A stretch of DNA of 64,000 nucleotides from Promicromonospora sukumoe (GCF_014137995.1 NZ_JACGWV010000001.1:1240001-1304000), one strand, 5' to 3'. Positions 54,629 to 62,694 are shown, numbered from the stretch's first letter. The notes: generated from the sequence alone by a model not told the origin. Program-made: numbers and translations.

Positions 54629-56509
54629 TCAGCTCGCCGCGTACAGCGCGGCGCGGTCCCGCCGCACCGGCCGTGCGGCGGGACCGTCGTCGTCCGGCCG
54701 CCGCCGGGCGAAGGCGCGCACGACGCCGGCCATCCGGTACGTCGTGCCCTGCGGCAGGCCGGACGGGCTGGTCTCGGTGAGCAGGCCCAGCTCCACGAGC
54801 GAGTCCAGGACGCTCCAGGCGTCCTCGCACGTCGTCCCCAGCGCGTCGGCGGCCTGGTGGATGCCGAAGGTCTCGCCGTCCAGCCGCGCCGTCCGGACCA
54901 GTGCTCGCGCCTGCGTGGGCCGCAGGCGCGTGTAGGCACGCAGGATGGGCGCCTCGGCGAGCAGGCAGTCGTCGTGCACCGTCTCGGCCGGGTGGGCGAG
55001 CTCGTGGGCGAGCTGGTCGGCCGTCGCGGCGGCGGACCAGTGCGGGTGGGTGTTCAGCCGGCCGCCGATGAGGCGGAGCGACAGCGGCCAGCCGCAGGCC
55101 AGCGACACCAGGCGCGTGGCGGCGGCCGGCTCGGCGGCGAGCCGGTCGCGGCCGGCGACGTGCGCCAGGAGCCGCAGACCGTCGCCCGCGGGCAGGGGAC
55201 CGACGGGCACCCACGTGGTGCTCACCGGCTCGGGGTGCCGGCGGCGCGCGACGAACAGCACCACGCTGCCCGGCGGCAGCACGCCGGTCAGCAGGCCGAG
55301 CGTCGCGGTGTCCTCCACGCCGTCCAGGACCGCCAGGACGCGGCGGCTCCCCGCCGCCTCCCGGAGCCGGACCCCCCGGGCGGTCGCCGAGCCGGGCACC
55401 TCGGCGGCCGGGACCCCGTAGGCGCCCAGCCACGCGCCCAGGACCTCGGCGAGGTCCCCGGACACCTGCGCGAGGTCCGCGTACACGCGGCCCCCGGGGA
55501 ACCGGTCGCCGGCCCGGTGGGCGGCCTCGACCACGAGCGCCGACCTGCCCAGGCCGTCGAGCCCGTGCACCCCGACGGTCGTGGTCCGCCCGTCGGCGGG
55601 CTCGGCGAAGGCGTCGGCGATGCGGGCCAGCTCCGTGTCCCGGCCGGTGAAGCGGGGCAGACGCGCGGGCAGCAGGGTGGGCGCCGGACCGGGCTGCCCG
55701 GGCAGGGGGCCGGGGCCGGGCGGGGGCCCGGGAGTCCCGTTCGTGCCCAGGAGGCCGGGGTCCGAGACGAGGATGCGCTGGTGCACGGCCCGGAGCGCGG
55801 GACCGGGGTCGATGCCGAGCTCGTCGCGGAGCAGGGCCTCGCCCGCGTGGTAGACGGCCAGGGCGTCGGCCTGCCGGCCCTGCCGGTACAGCGCCCGCAT
55901 GAGCAGCTCGCGGAGCTGCTCCAGGTACGGGTGCTGCCGCACGAGCAGCGTCAGCTCCGCCGTGACGTCCTCCTGCCCGGCGGCGTCGGTCCCGGCGTCG
56001 AGCAGCAGGGCGAACCGGTGCTCGGTGGCGGCCAGGCGTGCGGCCTGCAGCCGGGCGCGCTGCTGCGTGAGGTACTCGCCCGGCGCGCCGTCGAGCCCCT
56101 CGCCGGTCCAGAGCGCCAGCGCCTGGGTCAGCGTCGTCGCCCCCGCCCCCGGGTCGCCCGCGGCCGCCTGGTCTCGGGCCCGCGTCACGAGGGTCTTGAA
56201 GACCACGGCGTCGACGGACCCCGGCGGGGTCTGCGCGGCGTACCCGGTGCCGGCCGTCTTGATCACGACCGCCGATCCGGCGAACACCTGCCGCAACCGG
56301 GAGACGTAGGTGCGCAGCGTGCCCCAGGCGCCCTTCGGCGGGACGTCGCCCCACAGGGCGTCGACCAGCTCCTCGCCCGGCACGACGCGGCCCTCGTGCA
56401 GCAGGAGCACGGCGAGCACGGCGCGCTGCTGCGGGGAGCCGAGGGGCACCTCGGTCCCGTCCCGCCACATCCGGACAGGGCCCAGCAGGGCCAGGTGAAG
56501 ATCGGACAT
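54629..56509 (-). CDS. SARP-family regulator with degenerate NB-ARC domain
   Basis: The ATG at 56509 gives 626 residues. Residues about 1-95 are the OmpR-like DNA-binding domain (LALLGPVRMWRDGTEVPLGSPQQRAVLAVLLLHEGRVV, ELVDALWGDVPPKGAWGTLRTYVSRLRQVF); about 100-250 BTAD (LLVRQHPYLEQLRELLMRALYRQGRQADALAVYHAGE). A Pro/Gly linker leads to an NB-ARC-like module whose Walker A reads VHGLDGLGRSAL: the lysine of GxGGxGKT is replaced by arginine. Walker B is VLAVLDGVED. ATP hydrolysis is therefore doubtful. It has no C-terminal TPR array. Targets unknown; the neighbouring oxidase and DksA-like genes are candidates. Confidence 0.85.
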   Translation of the reverse strand: MSDLHLALLGPVRMWRDGTEVPLGSPQQRAVLAVLLLHEGRVVPGEELVDALWGDVPPKGAWGTLRTYVSRLRQVFAGSAVVIKTAGTGYAAQTPPGSVDAVVFKTLVTRARDQAAAGDPGAGATTLTQALALWTGEGLDGAPGEYLTQQRARLQAARLAATEHRFALLLDAGTDAAGQEDVTAELTLLVRQHPYLEQLRELLMRALYRQGRQADALAVYHAGEALLRDELGIDPGPALRAVHQRILVSDPGLLGTNGTPGPPPGPGPLPGQPGPAPTLLPARLPRFTGRDTELARIADAFAEPADGRTTTVGVHGLDGLGRSALVVEAAHRAGDRFPGGRVYADLAQVSGDLAEVLGAWLGAYGVPAAEVPGSATARGVRLREAAGSRRVLAVLDGVEDTATLGLLTGVLPPGSVVLFVARRRHPEPVSTTWVPVGPLPAGDGLRLLAHVAGRDRLAAEPAAATRLVSLACGWPLSLRLIGGRLNTHPHWSAAATADQLAHELAHPAETVHDDCLLAEAPILRAYTRLRPTQARALVRTARLDGETFGIHQAADALGTTCEDAWSVLDSLVELGLLTETSPSGLPQGTTYRMAGVVRAFARRRPDDDGPAARPVRRDRAALYAAS

Positions 56510-56628
56510 GCGTGCTCGCTTCCCAGGTCGCGCGGACGCCGAGGCACTCCGTCTTGTCGTGCGCAGGTCTGTCTGTGTGCAGTAAAACGAGGGGAGCCGG
56601 GCGCGTCTGATACCACCGCGGCCCGTTG

Positions 56629-56997
56629 TCACCCGCCCCGGTTCGGCCCGACGGCGGCGGCGCACACGATGCAGGTGCGCGCCGTCGGGCGGGCCCGCAG
56701 CCGGTCGGGGGCGATCTCCCGTCCGCAGCGCTCGCAGACGCCGTAGGTGCCCGCGGCGATCCGCCCGAGCGCCGCTTCGACGTCGGCCAGGTGCTCCGTG
56801 GCCGTGGCGAGCAGGGCGCTCGCCTGCGAGCGCTCGAACGCGATCGTCGACCCCTCGGGGTCGTGCTCGTCGTCGGACGTCGTCAGGCGCGCCGCCTCCA
56901 CCATCGAGGCGATGCTCCCGGACAGGGAGGAGATCAGCTCGGCCGTGCGCTCGCGGTCGGCGACCAGCAGCCCGTGCAGCTCGGCGGCGGGGACCAT
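56629..56997 (-). CDS. DksA/TraR-type zinc-finger protein
   Basis: The 122-residue protein has a helical front part (RERTAELISSLSGSIASMVEAARLT, IAFERSQASALLATATEHLADVEAALGRIAAGTYGVCERCG) and a C-terminal zinc finger with the CxxC-x17-CxxC pattern CERCG..CIVC. These proteins bind RNA polymerase in its secondary channel in proteobacteria; actinobacterial small versions have less clear roles. The ATG at 56997 lies 4 bp after the barstar stop, so the two genes are probably co-transcribed. The acidic tip residues of DksA's coiled coil are represented by SDDEHDPEG. Confidence 0.82.
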   Translation of the reverse strand: MVPAAELHGLLVADRERTAELISSLSGSIASMVEAARLTTSDDEHDPEGSTIAFERSQASALLATATEHLADVEAALGRIAAGTYGVCERCGREIAPDRLRARPTARTCIVCAAAVGPNRGG

Positions 56998-57001
56998 CGG
57001 G

Positions 57002-57412
57002 TCAGACCAGCTCGAGCAGGACGCCGTCCGCCGCCTCGCGGCCGCCCGGCCCGTGCTCGCGGATGACCGCGACGATCTCGTCGAACAGCGTCGGTCCCTC
57101 GCCGCGGCGGGCGGCGTCGAGCCGCGCGGCGAAGGCCGCACGGTTGGACGGGTCGACGCCGGGCAGGAGGCGCTCCAGCCGCCGTGCGGTCTCGGGGTGT
57201 CCCAGCGCCACGCGGGACGTCTCCGAGCCGGCCCAGCGCAGCACCCAGCCGTCCGGCGGGGTACCGAAACCTCCGCGCAGCACGTCGTTGAGCGCGTCGA
57301 GGTTGCCGCGCCAGGTGTACCCGCTCAGCAGGCGGGAGAACTCGCGGGCGAAGCCGTCGAGGTCGTCGAACCGTGTCCCGTCGACGACGAGCACGGGGAG
57401 GTGACGCGTCAT
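57002..57412 (-). CDS. Barstar-family ribonuclease inhibitor
   Basis: The 136-residue protein matches the barstar fold: VLVVDGTRFDDLDGFAREFSRLL, then WRGNLDALNDVLRGGFG, corresponding to the barstar helix segment that fills the active site of barnase (the GENLDALWD type motif), and a C-terminal strand/helix. It has no signal peptide and would act in the cytoplasm, protecting the cell from the secreted RNase encoded immediately upstream on the same strand. The insertion of about 45 residues after the core is longer than in barstar itself. A hairpin separates it from the RNase gene. Confidence 0.82.
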   Translation of the reverse strand: MTRHLPVLVVDGTRFDDLDGFAREFSRLLSGYTWRGNLDALNDVLRGGFGTPPDGWVLRWAGSETSRVALGHPETARRLERLLPGVDPSNRAAFAARLDAARRGEGPTLFDEIVAVIREHGPGGREAADGVLLELV

Positions 57413-57443
57413 GGTTCGAGGCTATCCGTCCGATCGGGCCGGG

Positions 57444-57490
57444 CCCGTGCGCCGCGTCCGCCGTCGGGCGGGCCGGGCGCGGCGCACGGG
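57444..57490. terminator. Terminator between RNase and barstar genes
   Basis: CCCGTGCGCCGCG (57444-57456) pairs perfectly with CGCGGCGCACGGG (57478-57490), a 13-bp stem with a 21-nt loop. It lies 7 bp beyond the RNase stop (minus strand), so the RNase message probably ends here and barstar has separate expression. Confidence 0.65.
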
Positions 57491-57497
57491 GCCGGGT

Positions 57498-57917
57498 TCA
57501 CATCCGGTAGAAGTCGCCGTAGTGGTTGGGCGAGAAGTAGACGACGCCGGTCGTGCGGTCCAGCACGAGCCGGTACGACTGCCGGGAGGCGCCGCAGGCC
57601 CGCGGCGTCACGTCGAACTCGAGGTAGGAGTGGCCGGCCGGGAGCTGACCCTCGTTGTTGTAGTGCGTGCCACCCGCGAAGTTGCACTGGCCGTTCGGCC
57701 AGCTCACCCAGCCGCGGGTGCTCGGGTAACCCTTGGAGCTCCAGATCGACCTGGAGTCGTAGGCCTCTGCGCAGCCGCTGTGCGTGCAGGAGCTGTAGAC
57801 GGTCGCGCCCGCCGGTGCGGCGGCGACGACGCCGCCCGCGACGAGGCTGACCATGGTGGACAGGACGACGAGCACTCTGACCAGGCCGGACACGGTTCTG
57901 TTCTTGTTCTCGGACAT
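57498..57917 (-). CDS. Secreted barnase-type guanyl ribonuclease
   Basis: The ATG at 57917 behind GGGAGG gives 139 residues. A signal peptide (VRVLVVLSTMVSLVAGGVVAAAPAGA) leaves a mature enzyme of about 100 residues. The active-site order of barnase is visible: HYNNEGQLPAGHSYLEFDV with E100 (barnase E73), RQSYRLVLDRTTG with R112 and R116 (R83, R87), and SPNHYGDFYRM with H132 (H102). Four cysteines (44, 49, 78, 108) may form disulfides, unlike barnase. It would cleave RNA outside the cell or in competitors. The barstar gene next to it supplies immunity. Confidence 0.88.
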   Translation of the reverse strand: MSENKNRTVSGLVRVLVVLSTMVSLVAGGVVAAAPAGATVYSSCTHSGCAEAYDSRSIWSSKGYPSTRGWVSWPNGQCNFAGGTHYNNEGQLPAGHSYLEFDVTPRACGASRQSYRLVLDRTTGVVYFSPNHYGDFYRM

Positions 57918-58008
57918 GCTGACCTCCCGCTCGGTTGGGACATAGCGGGTGAATCTTCGCGCCTGCGGCCGACGGCAACCCGACGACACTCCGGACGGCG
58001 GGTGAATT

Positions 58009-58773
58009 CTAGTCGTCGGCTGTGTCCGGCTTGGCCGGAGTTTCCGGCCGTGCCGCAGGCTCCACGGTCGAGCTGAGCGCGTGCGCCCGCTGCAGCACGT
58101 CGAGCTGCGCCTCGTTGTAGAGCGCCTGCAGCGCCTGGCCCACGGCGTTCCGCGCCGCCTCGGCCTGGCGGGGTGTCGACGCCTTGGGCTCCATCGTCAC
58201 CGACCCGTTGGCGCCGACGAACGGCGCCATGTGCTCGGCGAGCGCCTGCCGTGTGGCCTCGTCCGCGTCTGCGGGCAGGTCCCGGAACGCGTCGTCGAGC
58301 GCCCCGTGCGGATCGGCGCCGAGGACCTCGCGCAGCGTGTCCATCGACTCCTCGGAGAAGAGCTGGGCGTAGATCGTCAGGAGGGCGCGGTCGTTCTCGC
58401 GCAGGGGCCGCGCGACGTCCTGGAACCCGGTGGGGACGTCGGTGGTCGCGCCCGGCCGGGACAGCGTGGCCAGCTCCTGCCGGATGCCCTGGATGCGCTC
58501 GACCGTGGCTTCCAGCTCGGCGTCGATCTCCTGGAACACCGAGGGGTGACCGTCACTCGTCGTCCCCATCTCCGCCACCTGCGCCAGGGACAGGCCCAGG
58601 CCGGTCAGCCGCTTGATCTGCAGGAGCCGCGTGAGGTGGCGCACCTCGTACCGCTTGTTGTACCCGTTGGGCTCCCGGTCGGGCTCCTCGAGCAGCCCGA
58701 TCTCGTGGTAGTACCGCACCGCCTTCGTCGTCGTGCCCGACAGCTCGGCGATCTCGCGCGTGCTCCACGTCAT
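58009..58773 (-). CDS. MerR-family transcriptional regulator
   Basis: The 254-residue protein starts with the MerR DNA-binding domain (STREIAELSGTTTKAVRYYHEIGLLEEPDREPNGYNKRYEVRHLTRLLQIKRLTGLGLSLAQVAEMG). A dimerising helix and a helical C-terminal domain (LLTIYAQLFSEESMDTLREVLGAD) follow, without the cysteine pattern of metal sensors; the size suggests a ligand-binding or TipAS-like end. Its target is not obvious; the RNase gene downstream on the same strand is separated by 91 bp. Confidence 0.9.
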   Translation of the reverse strand: MTWSTREIAELSGTTTKAVRYYHEIGLLEEPDREPNGYNKRYEVRHLTRLLQIKRLTGLGLSLAQVAEMGTTSDGHPSVFQEIDAELEATVERIQGIRQELATLSRPGATTDVPTGFQDVARPLRENDRALLTIYAQLFSEESMDTLREVLGADPHGALDDAFRDLPADADEATRQALAEHMAPFVGANGSVTMEPKASTPRQAEAARNAVGQALQALYNEAQLDVLQRAHALSSTVEPAARPETPAKPDTADD

Positions 58774-58874
58774 GCCGCCCCGCCTCCCTGGTGCGCTCGG
58801 TGCGCTGCCCGTCCATGATCCACTCCGAGTCGACCATCTGCCCCAGGGGCAGACTCAAGCGGTGGGCATGTGAT

Positions 58875-59444
58875 CTAGCGCTCGCCCGCGGGCACGTCGC
58901 AGGCGTCCGACGGCGGTGCGGTGACGGGCGCTCCCGAGTCGGCAGACCTGGAGCGGGCCGAGCCGATCTCGTCCGACGGGGTGGCCGACGGCTGCGGCGT
59001 CGGGCGGGCCGGGGCACACTCGCGCGGGCCCGTGGTCTGCTCGGGTTCCGACGACTGCGCCGGCGTCTGCCCGGGGTGCTCGGGGTGCTCGGGGGCCGGG
59101 GACGCGGGGGCCGGGGACGCGGGAGGAGGCGCGCCGGGCAGCGTCCCGCCGTCGTCCGACCACAGCGCGGCTGCGCCGACCCCCGCCCCGCACAGGAGCG
59201 CCACGGTCGCGGCCAGCGCCCAGGCGGTCGCCCGACGGCGGGGCTGCGTGGGCCGCTGCCCGGGGCGGAGGATCTCCACCCGCGCCGCGGCGTCGTCGTC
59301 CAGGGGGAGGGGGTCCGTGCCCGGCGCGCCGTACCCCGAGGTGGCGGCGTGGACGCGGGCCAGGTCCAGCTCGTCGTCGACCTGGTGCATCGCCCGGCGG
59401 GCCCGCAGCAGGGGGTCGTTCTTCGTTCTCGTCAGCGCTCGCAT
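58875..59444 (-). CDS. Membrane protein with Pro/Glu-rich outer tail, possible anti-sigma partner
   Basis: The 189-residue protein has a basic cytoplasmic part (about 70 residues, MRALTRTKNDPLLRARRAMHQVDDELDLARVHAATSG), one transmembrane helix (ATAWALAATVALLCGAGVGAAALW) and an extracytoplasmic tail rich in Pro, Ser and Glu. It starts one base after the stop of the ECF sigma factor gene, the usual position of an anti-sigma factor. No zinc-binding anti-sigma motif is present, so the role is inferred from position and topology only. The tail may lie in the cell wall. Confidence 0.65.
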   Translation of the reverse strand: MRALTRTKNDPLLRARRAMHQVDDELDLARVHAATSGYGAPGTDPLPLDDDAAARVEILRPGQRPTQPRRRATAWALAATVALLCGAGVGAAALWSDDGGTLPGAPPPASPAPASPAPEHPEHPGQTPAQSSEPEQTTGPRECAPARPTPQPSATPSDEIGSARSRSADSGAPVTAPPSDACDVPAGER

Positions 59445-59445
59445 G

Positions 59446-60084
59446 TCAGTCCTCCTGGCCTTCGGTCACGGTGCGGTAGGCGGCGCGCAGGCGGCGTCGG
59501 GCCCGGTAGACGCGGGTGGCCGCGGTCGCGGCCGAGCAGCCGAGCACGCGGGCCAGCTCCGTGGTGCTGAGCTCGGCGGCCGCCAGCAGCTCGACCACCT
59601 CGCGGTCGGCGGGGCGCAGGAGCGCCAGGGCGCGGTGCAGCACGTCGAGCTCGTCGACGAGCCGCGCGTCGTCGGGGCCGGGTGGTGCGGGATGCCGGAT
59701 CGCCCGGTCCGCGAGGGCGGCCCGCCGCCGGTCGGCGCGGACCTGGTTGGCCAGGACGCGCCGGGCGATGGCGAGCAGCCAGGAGCGCGGCTCGTCCGGC
59801 ACCTCGCCCTTGCGCCAGGCGATGAGGAACACCTCGGCCACGACGTCCTCGGCCTCGGCGGCGCCCAGGCGTGTGCGCGCGTAGCGGTGCACGGCGCGCG
59901 CGTGCTCGTCGACCAGTGCTTCGGTCTGCTCCGGTGTCAGCGTGTCCCGGGCGAGGTCACGTGGCTCGGCGTGGGTGGACAGGATGGGCTCCAGTGGGCA
60001 GGGGACAGCGGGCGCGGGTCTGCGAAAGGTTCGGTGTCCGGCACGGCCCCGTTCATCACACCCGAACGGTGTGGACCACGCCAC
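59446..60084 (-). CDS. ECF-type RNA polymerase sigma factor
   Basis: Region 2 reads LVDEHARAVHRYARTRLGAAEAEDVVAEVFLIAWRKGEVPDEPRSWLLAIARRVLANQVR, and region 4 LHRALALLRPADREVVELLAAAELSTTELARVLGCSAATAATRVYRARRRLRAAY. This is a two-domain group 4 sigma factor. The start is uncertain: between GTG 60084 and region 2 there is no other ATG or GTG in frame, and the preceding 45 residues look non-conserved, so a rare CTG near 59990 is also possible. It probably directs transcription of its own pair and the divergent secreted protein, but no consensus promoter pair was found. Confidence 0.82.
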   Translation of the reverse strand: MAWSTPFGCDERGRAGHRTFRRPAPAVPCPLEPILSTHAEPRDLARDTLTPEQTEALVDEHARAVHRYARTRLGAAEAEDVVAEVFLIAWRKGEVPDEPRSWLLAIARRVLANQVRADRRRAALADRAIRHPAPPGPDDARLVDELDVLHRALALLRPADREVVELLAAAELSTTELARVLGCSAATAATRVYRARRRLRAAYRTVTEGQED

Positions 60085-60086
60085 AT

Positions 60087-60114
60087 CCCGGGGCGGTGAT
60101 GTTTCGCCCCCGGG
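60087..60114. promoter_or_regulatory. Inverted repeat in the divergent sigma factor / secreted protein region
   Basis: CCCGGGGCG (60087-60095) faces CGCCCCCGGG (60105-60114), nearly perfect arms with a 9-nt spacer, in the gap between the sigma factor gene and the divergent gene at 60132. It could be an operator or a short hairpin. Confidence 0.4.
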
Positions 60115-60131
60115 CGCACACTGACCGCTGC

Positions 60132-60638
60132 GTGACCAACGAACCGAAGACCCACGTCCCATCGACCACCGGCGCCCCCGTGCGTCGTCGTGCCACCTGG
60201 AGCGCGGCCGCGCGCGGCGTCGCCGCCGCCGGGGGCGCGCTCGCCGTCGCGCTGCTCGCCACGGCGGGCACGCAGGCCAGCGCCACCGTCCCGGAGGAGC
60301 GGTCGGCCGCGCCGTCCGCCGCCGCGGACATCGCGCCGCAGACCGCGAAGGCCGCGCCGCAGGACTCCGGCTCGCGGGCCGACGCCGCCGGCCAGGCCGA
60401 CGACGCCGCGCCGCGCCCCGCGGAGCCGGTGTCCGAGGCAGCGCCGGCGCCGTCCGACGAGGCGGAGCCGACGCCCGTCCCGGCCACCCCGAGCGAGTCC
60501 GGACCCACGGACCAGAGCACGCAGCGGCCCGCCACCCCGGCGACCCCCGCCGAGACCCGACCCGCCGACCAGGGCACGCCGCGGCCCGTGCCGGCGGTCC
60601 CCGCCGAGCAGGAGGAGGGCCTGGTCGTCACCGGCTGA
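60132..60638 (+). CDS. Secreted Ala/Pro-rich hypothetical protein
   Basis: The GTG at 60132 gives 168 residues. After a basic start (RRRATWSAAARG) there is a signal-type hydrophobic helix (VAAAGGALAVALLATAGTQASA) and then a low-complexity chain of A, P, E, D, S and T to the end. No domain or wall anchor is recognised. It diverges from the sigma factor gene, so it may be a target of that factor. A strong terminator follows 14 bp after the stop. Confidence 0.6.
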   Translation: MTNEPKTHVPSTTGAPVRRRATWSAAARGVAAAGGALAVALLATAGTQASATVPEERSAAPSAAADIAPQTAKAAPQDSGSRADAAGQADDAAPRPAEPVSEAAPAPSDEAEPTPVPATPSESGPTDQSTQRPATPATPAETRPADQGTPRPVPAVPAEQEEGLVVTG

Positions 60639-60651
60639 GCCCTGACGGCGG

Positions 60652-60689
60652 CGAGGCGCCCGTCCCGGTGGTCCGGGACGGGCGCCTCG
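60652..60689. terminator. Terminator between convergent genes
   Basis: CGAGGCGCCCGTCCCGG (60652-60668) pairs perfectly with CCGGGACGGGCGCCTCG (60673-60689), a 17-bp stem with a tetraloop. It lies between the secreted protein gene and the convergent TetR gene and should stop both. Confidence 0.8.
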
Positions 60690-60720
60690 TGCGTCCGCGG
60701 CCCGGCCGGGATCTTCTCGA

Positions 60721-61314
60721 TCACACGGGTTCGGCGAGGCGCCTGGCCACCGCGACGACGCTCTCGCGCTGCCGGGCCGCCCCGTCGAGGTCGCCGGTCG
60801 CGGTGCCGGTGACCATGCGGGCCACCTGGGGCACGACCGACCAGTAGGCGGCGAGCGCCAGGAGGATGAAGTGGAGGACCTCCGGGGCGAGCGCGGACGT
60901 CAGCCGGCCGGCGGCCTGTCCCTCCTCGATGAAGGCGGACCGGCGCTGGTAGGTGGCCCGCCGGAGGGCCTCGTCGGGAACCTCGTCGGGGTACGACAGC
61001 GCCTCCCACATGAGGAGGCGGACGAACTGCGGGTGCTCCCGGCTGTAGTCGAAGAGCCGGCCCGCGAACTCGCCGACGGCGTCGGGGTCGGTCGCCTCCA
61101 GCGGCACGGCGCCCGCGGTCACGGCGAACTGCTCGCGCAGCACGACGGCGAAGAGCTGGGGCTTGCCCTCGTAGTAGGCGTAGACGCGCTCCTTGTTCAC
61201 GCCGGCCCGCCGCGCGATCCGCTCGATCGTCGTGCCGTCCGGACCGTGCGCGACGAACTCCACGGTCGCGGCCTCGACGATCTTGCGCTTCGTGCTCTCG
61301 ACGTCCCTGACCAC
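60721..61314 (-). CDS. TetR-family regulator of the adjacent MFS gene
   Basis: The GTG at 61314 with AGGA upstream gives 197 residues. The helix-turn-helix is STKRKIVEAATVEFVAHGPDGTTIERIARRAGVNKERVYAYYEGKPQLFAVVL. The C-terminal domain is a typical ligand-binding bundle. It diverges from the MFS transporter gene across a region holding a 24-bp perfect palindrome, the classic arrangement in which the repressor controls the exporter and itself. The frame is open further upstream but the extension crosses the operator. Confidence 0.9.
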   Translation of the reverse strand: MVRDVESTKRKIVEAATVEFVAHGPDGTTIERIARRAGVNKERVYAYYEGKPQLFAVVLREQFAVTAGAVPLEATDPDAVGEFAGRLFDYSREHPQFVRLLMWEALSYPDEVPDEALRRATYQRRSAFIEEGQAAGRLTSALAPEVLHFILLALAAYWSVVPQVARMVTGTATGDLDGAARQRESVVAVARRLAEPV

Positions 61315-61378
61315 GGATGGATCCTCACTGTGTTGCCCAACGGAAGCGTTGCCTGACGAGCCCACGCTACTACCCGGG

Positions 61379-61402
61379 AACAACGCCAACGTTGGCGTTG
61401 TT
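61379..61402. promoter_or_regulatory. Perfect 24-bp palindromic operator for the TetR/MFS pair
   Basis: AACAACGCCAAC (61379-61390) is followed directly by its exact complement GTTGGCGTTGTT (61391-61402). It lies 15 bp before the MFS start. A related dyad, CAACG-N4-CGTTG, occurs at 61338-61351, closer to the tetR start, and may be a second site. Confidence 0.82.
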
Positions 61403-61417
61403 ATCGAGGCCGTGAAC

Positions 61418-62641
61418 GTGACCACCTCTGTGCCGCCAGCTCCGATGCCGGCCGCCCCCGCGGCCGGCCGGCGTCCCGGGATGTCCCGGGGCGCGACCTT
61501 CCTCTTCGCGCTGGCCGGTGGCGCCGCCGTCGGCAACCTCTACTGGTCGCAGCCCATCCTCGACACCATCGCCACGGGGTTCGGCACGACGGCGAGCGCG
61601 GCGGGCCTGCTGGTCACCGTGACGCAGATCGGGTACGCCGTCGGGGTGTTCTTCCTGGTGCCGCTCGGCGACGTCGTCGACCGCAAGGTCATGATCCCCC
61701 TGCTCATGCTGCTCGCCGCCGTCATGCTCGGGCTCAGCGCCCTCGCCCCGAGCCTGCCGGTGCTGCTCGTCACCCTCGCGCTCGTCGGCGTGAGCACCGT
61801 GTCCGGACAGCTTCTCGCCCCGCTCGCGGGTGACCTCGCGACCGACGAGCAGCGCGGCCGGGTGCTCGGCACGGTCGTGTCGGGCGTGCTGCTCGGCATC
61901 CTGGTCGCCCGGGCCGTCAGCGGCGTCGTGACCGACCTCGTCGGCTGGCGCGCGCTGTACGCGATCGTCGCCGCGGTCATGCTCGTCCTGGCGGTGACGG
62001 TGCACCGGTTCCTGCCGCGCCTCGAGCCCCGGGCCCGCGTCGGCTACGGCTCGCTCCTCGCCTCCGTGCCGCGCACCTACGTGACGAGCGCGGCCGTCCG
62101 GTGGCTCGGCCTCATGGGCGCCGCGGTGATGGCCACGTTCACGCTGTACTGGACCGGGCTGACCCTGCTGCTCTCGGCCGAGCCGTTCGGATTCTCGACC
62201 ACCCGGATCGGCCTGCTCGGGCTGGTCGGCATCCTCGGCGCGCTCGCGGCGCAGCAGGTCGGGCGCCTGCACGACCGCGGCCTGGGCGTGCCCGCGATCG
62301 GCGTCGGCCTCGTCCTGGCGATGGCGTCGTTCGTGGTCGCCGGCGTCGCGCCCGGCTCGATCGTGGCCGTCGTCGTCTCGGTCGCGCTGTACTCCGTCGG
62401 CGTGCAGGCGGTGCAGATGCTCCTCCAGGCGCGCGTGCTTGCCGTCGACCCGTCGGCCCGCAGCCGCCTCAACACGGTGTTCGTCGTCGGCAACTTCGTC
62501 GGCGGCACCGTGGGCTCCGCACTCGCCGGCCTCCTGTGGGGCGCCGGCGGCTGGCCGGTGATCATGACCGCCGCCGGCCTCCTGCTGCTTCCCGCGCTGC
62601 TGATCTGGGCCGTCCAGCGCAGGCGCGCGTTCGCCGCATGA
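61418..62641 (+). CDS. Major facilitator superfamily exporter
   Basis: The membrane protein of 407 residues has twelve hydrophobic segments. The N-terminal block NLYWSQPILDTIATGFGTTASAAGLLVTVTQIGYAVGVFFLVPLGDVVDRK contains the MFS motif A-type loop GDVVDRK. Of the possible GTG starts, 61418 has GAGG 8 bp upstream. It belongs to the drug or sugar efflux branch; the inducer of the adjacent TetR is presumably its substrate or a relative. A SnoaL-like gene follows after 53 bp, possibly in the same transcript. Confidence 0.88.
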   Translation: MTTSVPPAPMPAAPAAGRRPGMSRGATFLFALAGGAAVGNLYWSQPILDTIATGFGTTASAAGLLVTVTQIGYAVGVFFLVPLGDVVDRKVMIPLLMLLAAVMLGLSALAPSLPVLLVTLALVGVSTVSGQLLAPLAGDLATDEQRGRVLGTVVSGVLLGILVARAVSGVVTDLVGWRALYAIVAAVMLVLAVTVHRFLPRLEPRARVGYGSLLASVPRTYVTSAAVRWLGLMGAAVMATFTLYWTGLTLLLSAEPFGFSTTRIGLLGLVGILGALAAQQVGRLHDRGLGVPAIGVGLVLAMASFVVAGVAPGSIVAVVVSVALYSVGVQAVQMLLQARVLAVDPSARSRLNTVFVVGNFVGGTVGSALAGLLWGAGGWPVIMTAAGLLLLPALLIWAVQRRRAFAA

Positions 62642-62694
62642 CCGTTCCCCTTTCCCGAAGTACCGACAATCACGCAACCCACAAGGAGACAGAG

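Noticed and set aside
56998-57141. Upstream extension of the DksA-like gene into the barstar gene
   Set aside because: The extension overlaps well-supported barstar coding sequence, is rich in Arg/Ser like a shadow frame, and ATG 56997 fits the family length.
59937-60155. Small minus-strand frame overlapping the start of the sigma factor gene
   Set aside because: It lies in another frame from the sigma factor, has no recognisable sequence, and joining it would need a frameshift for which there is no evidence.
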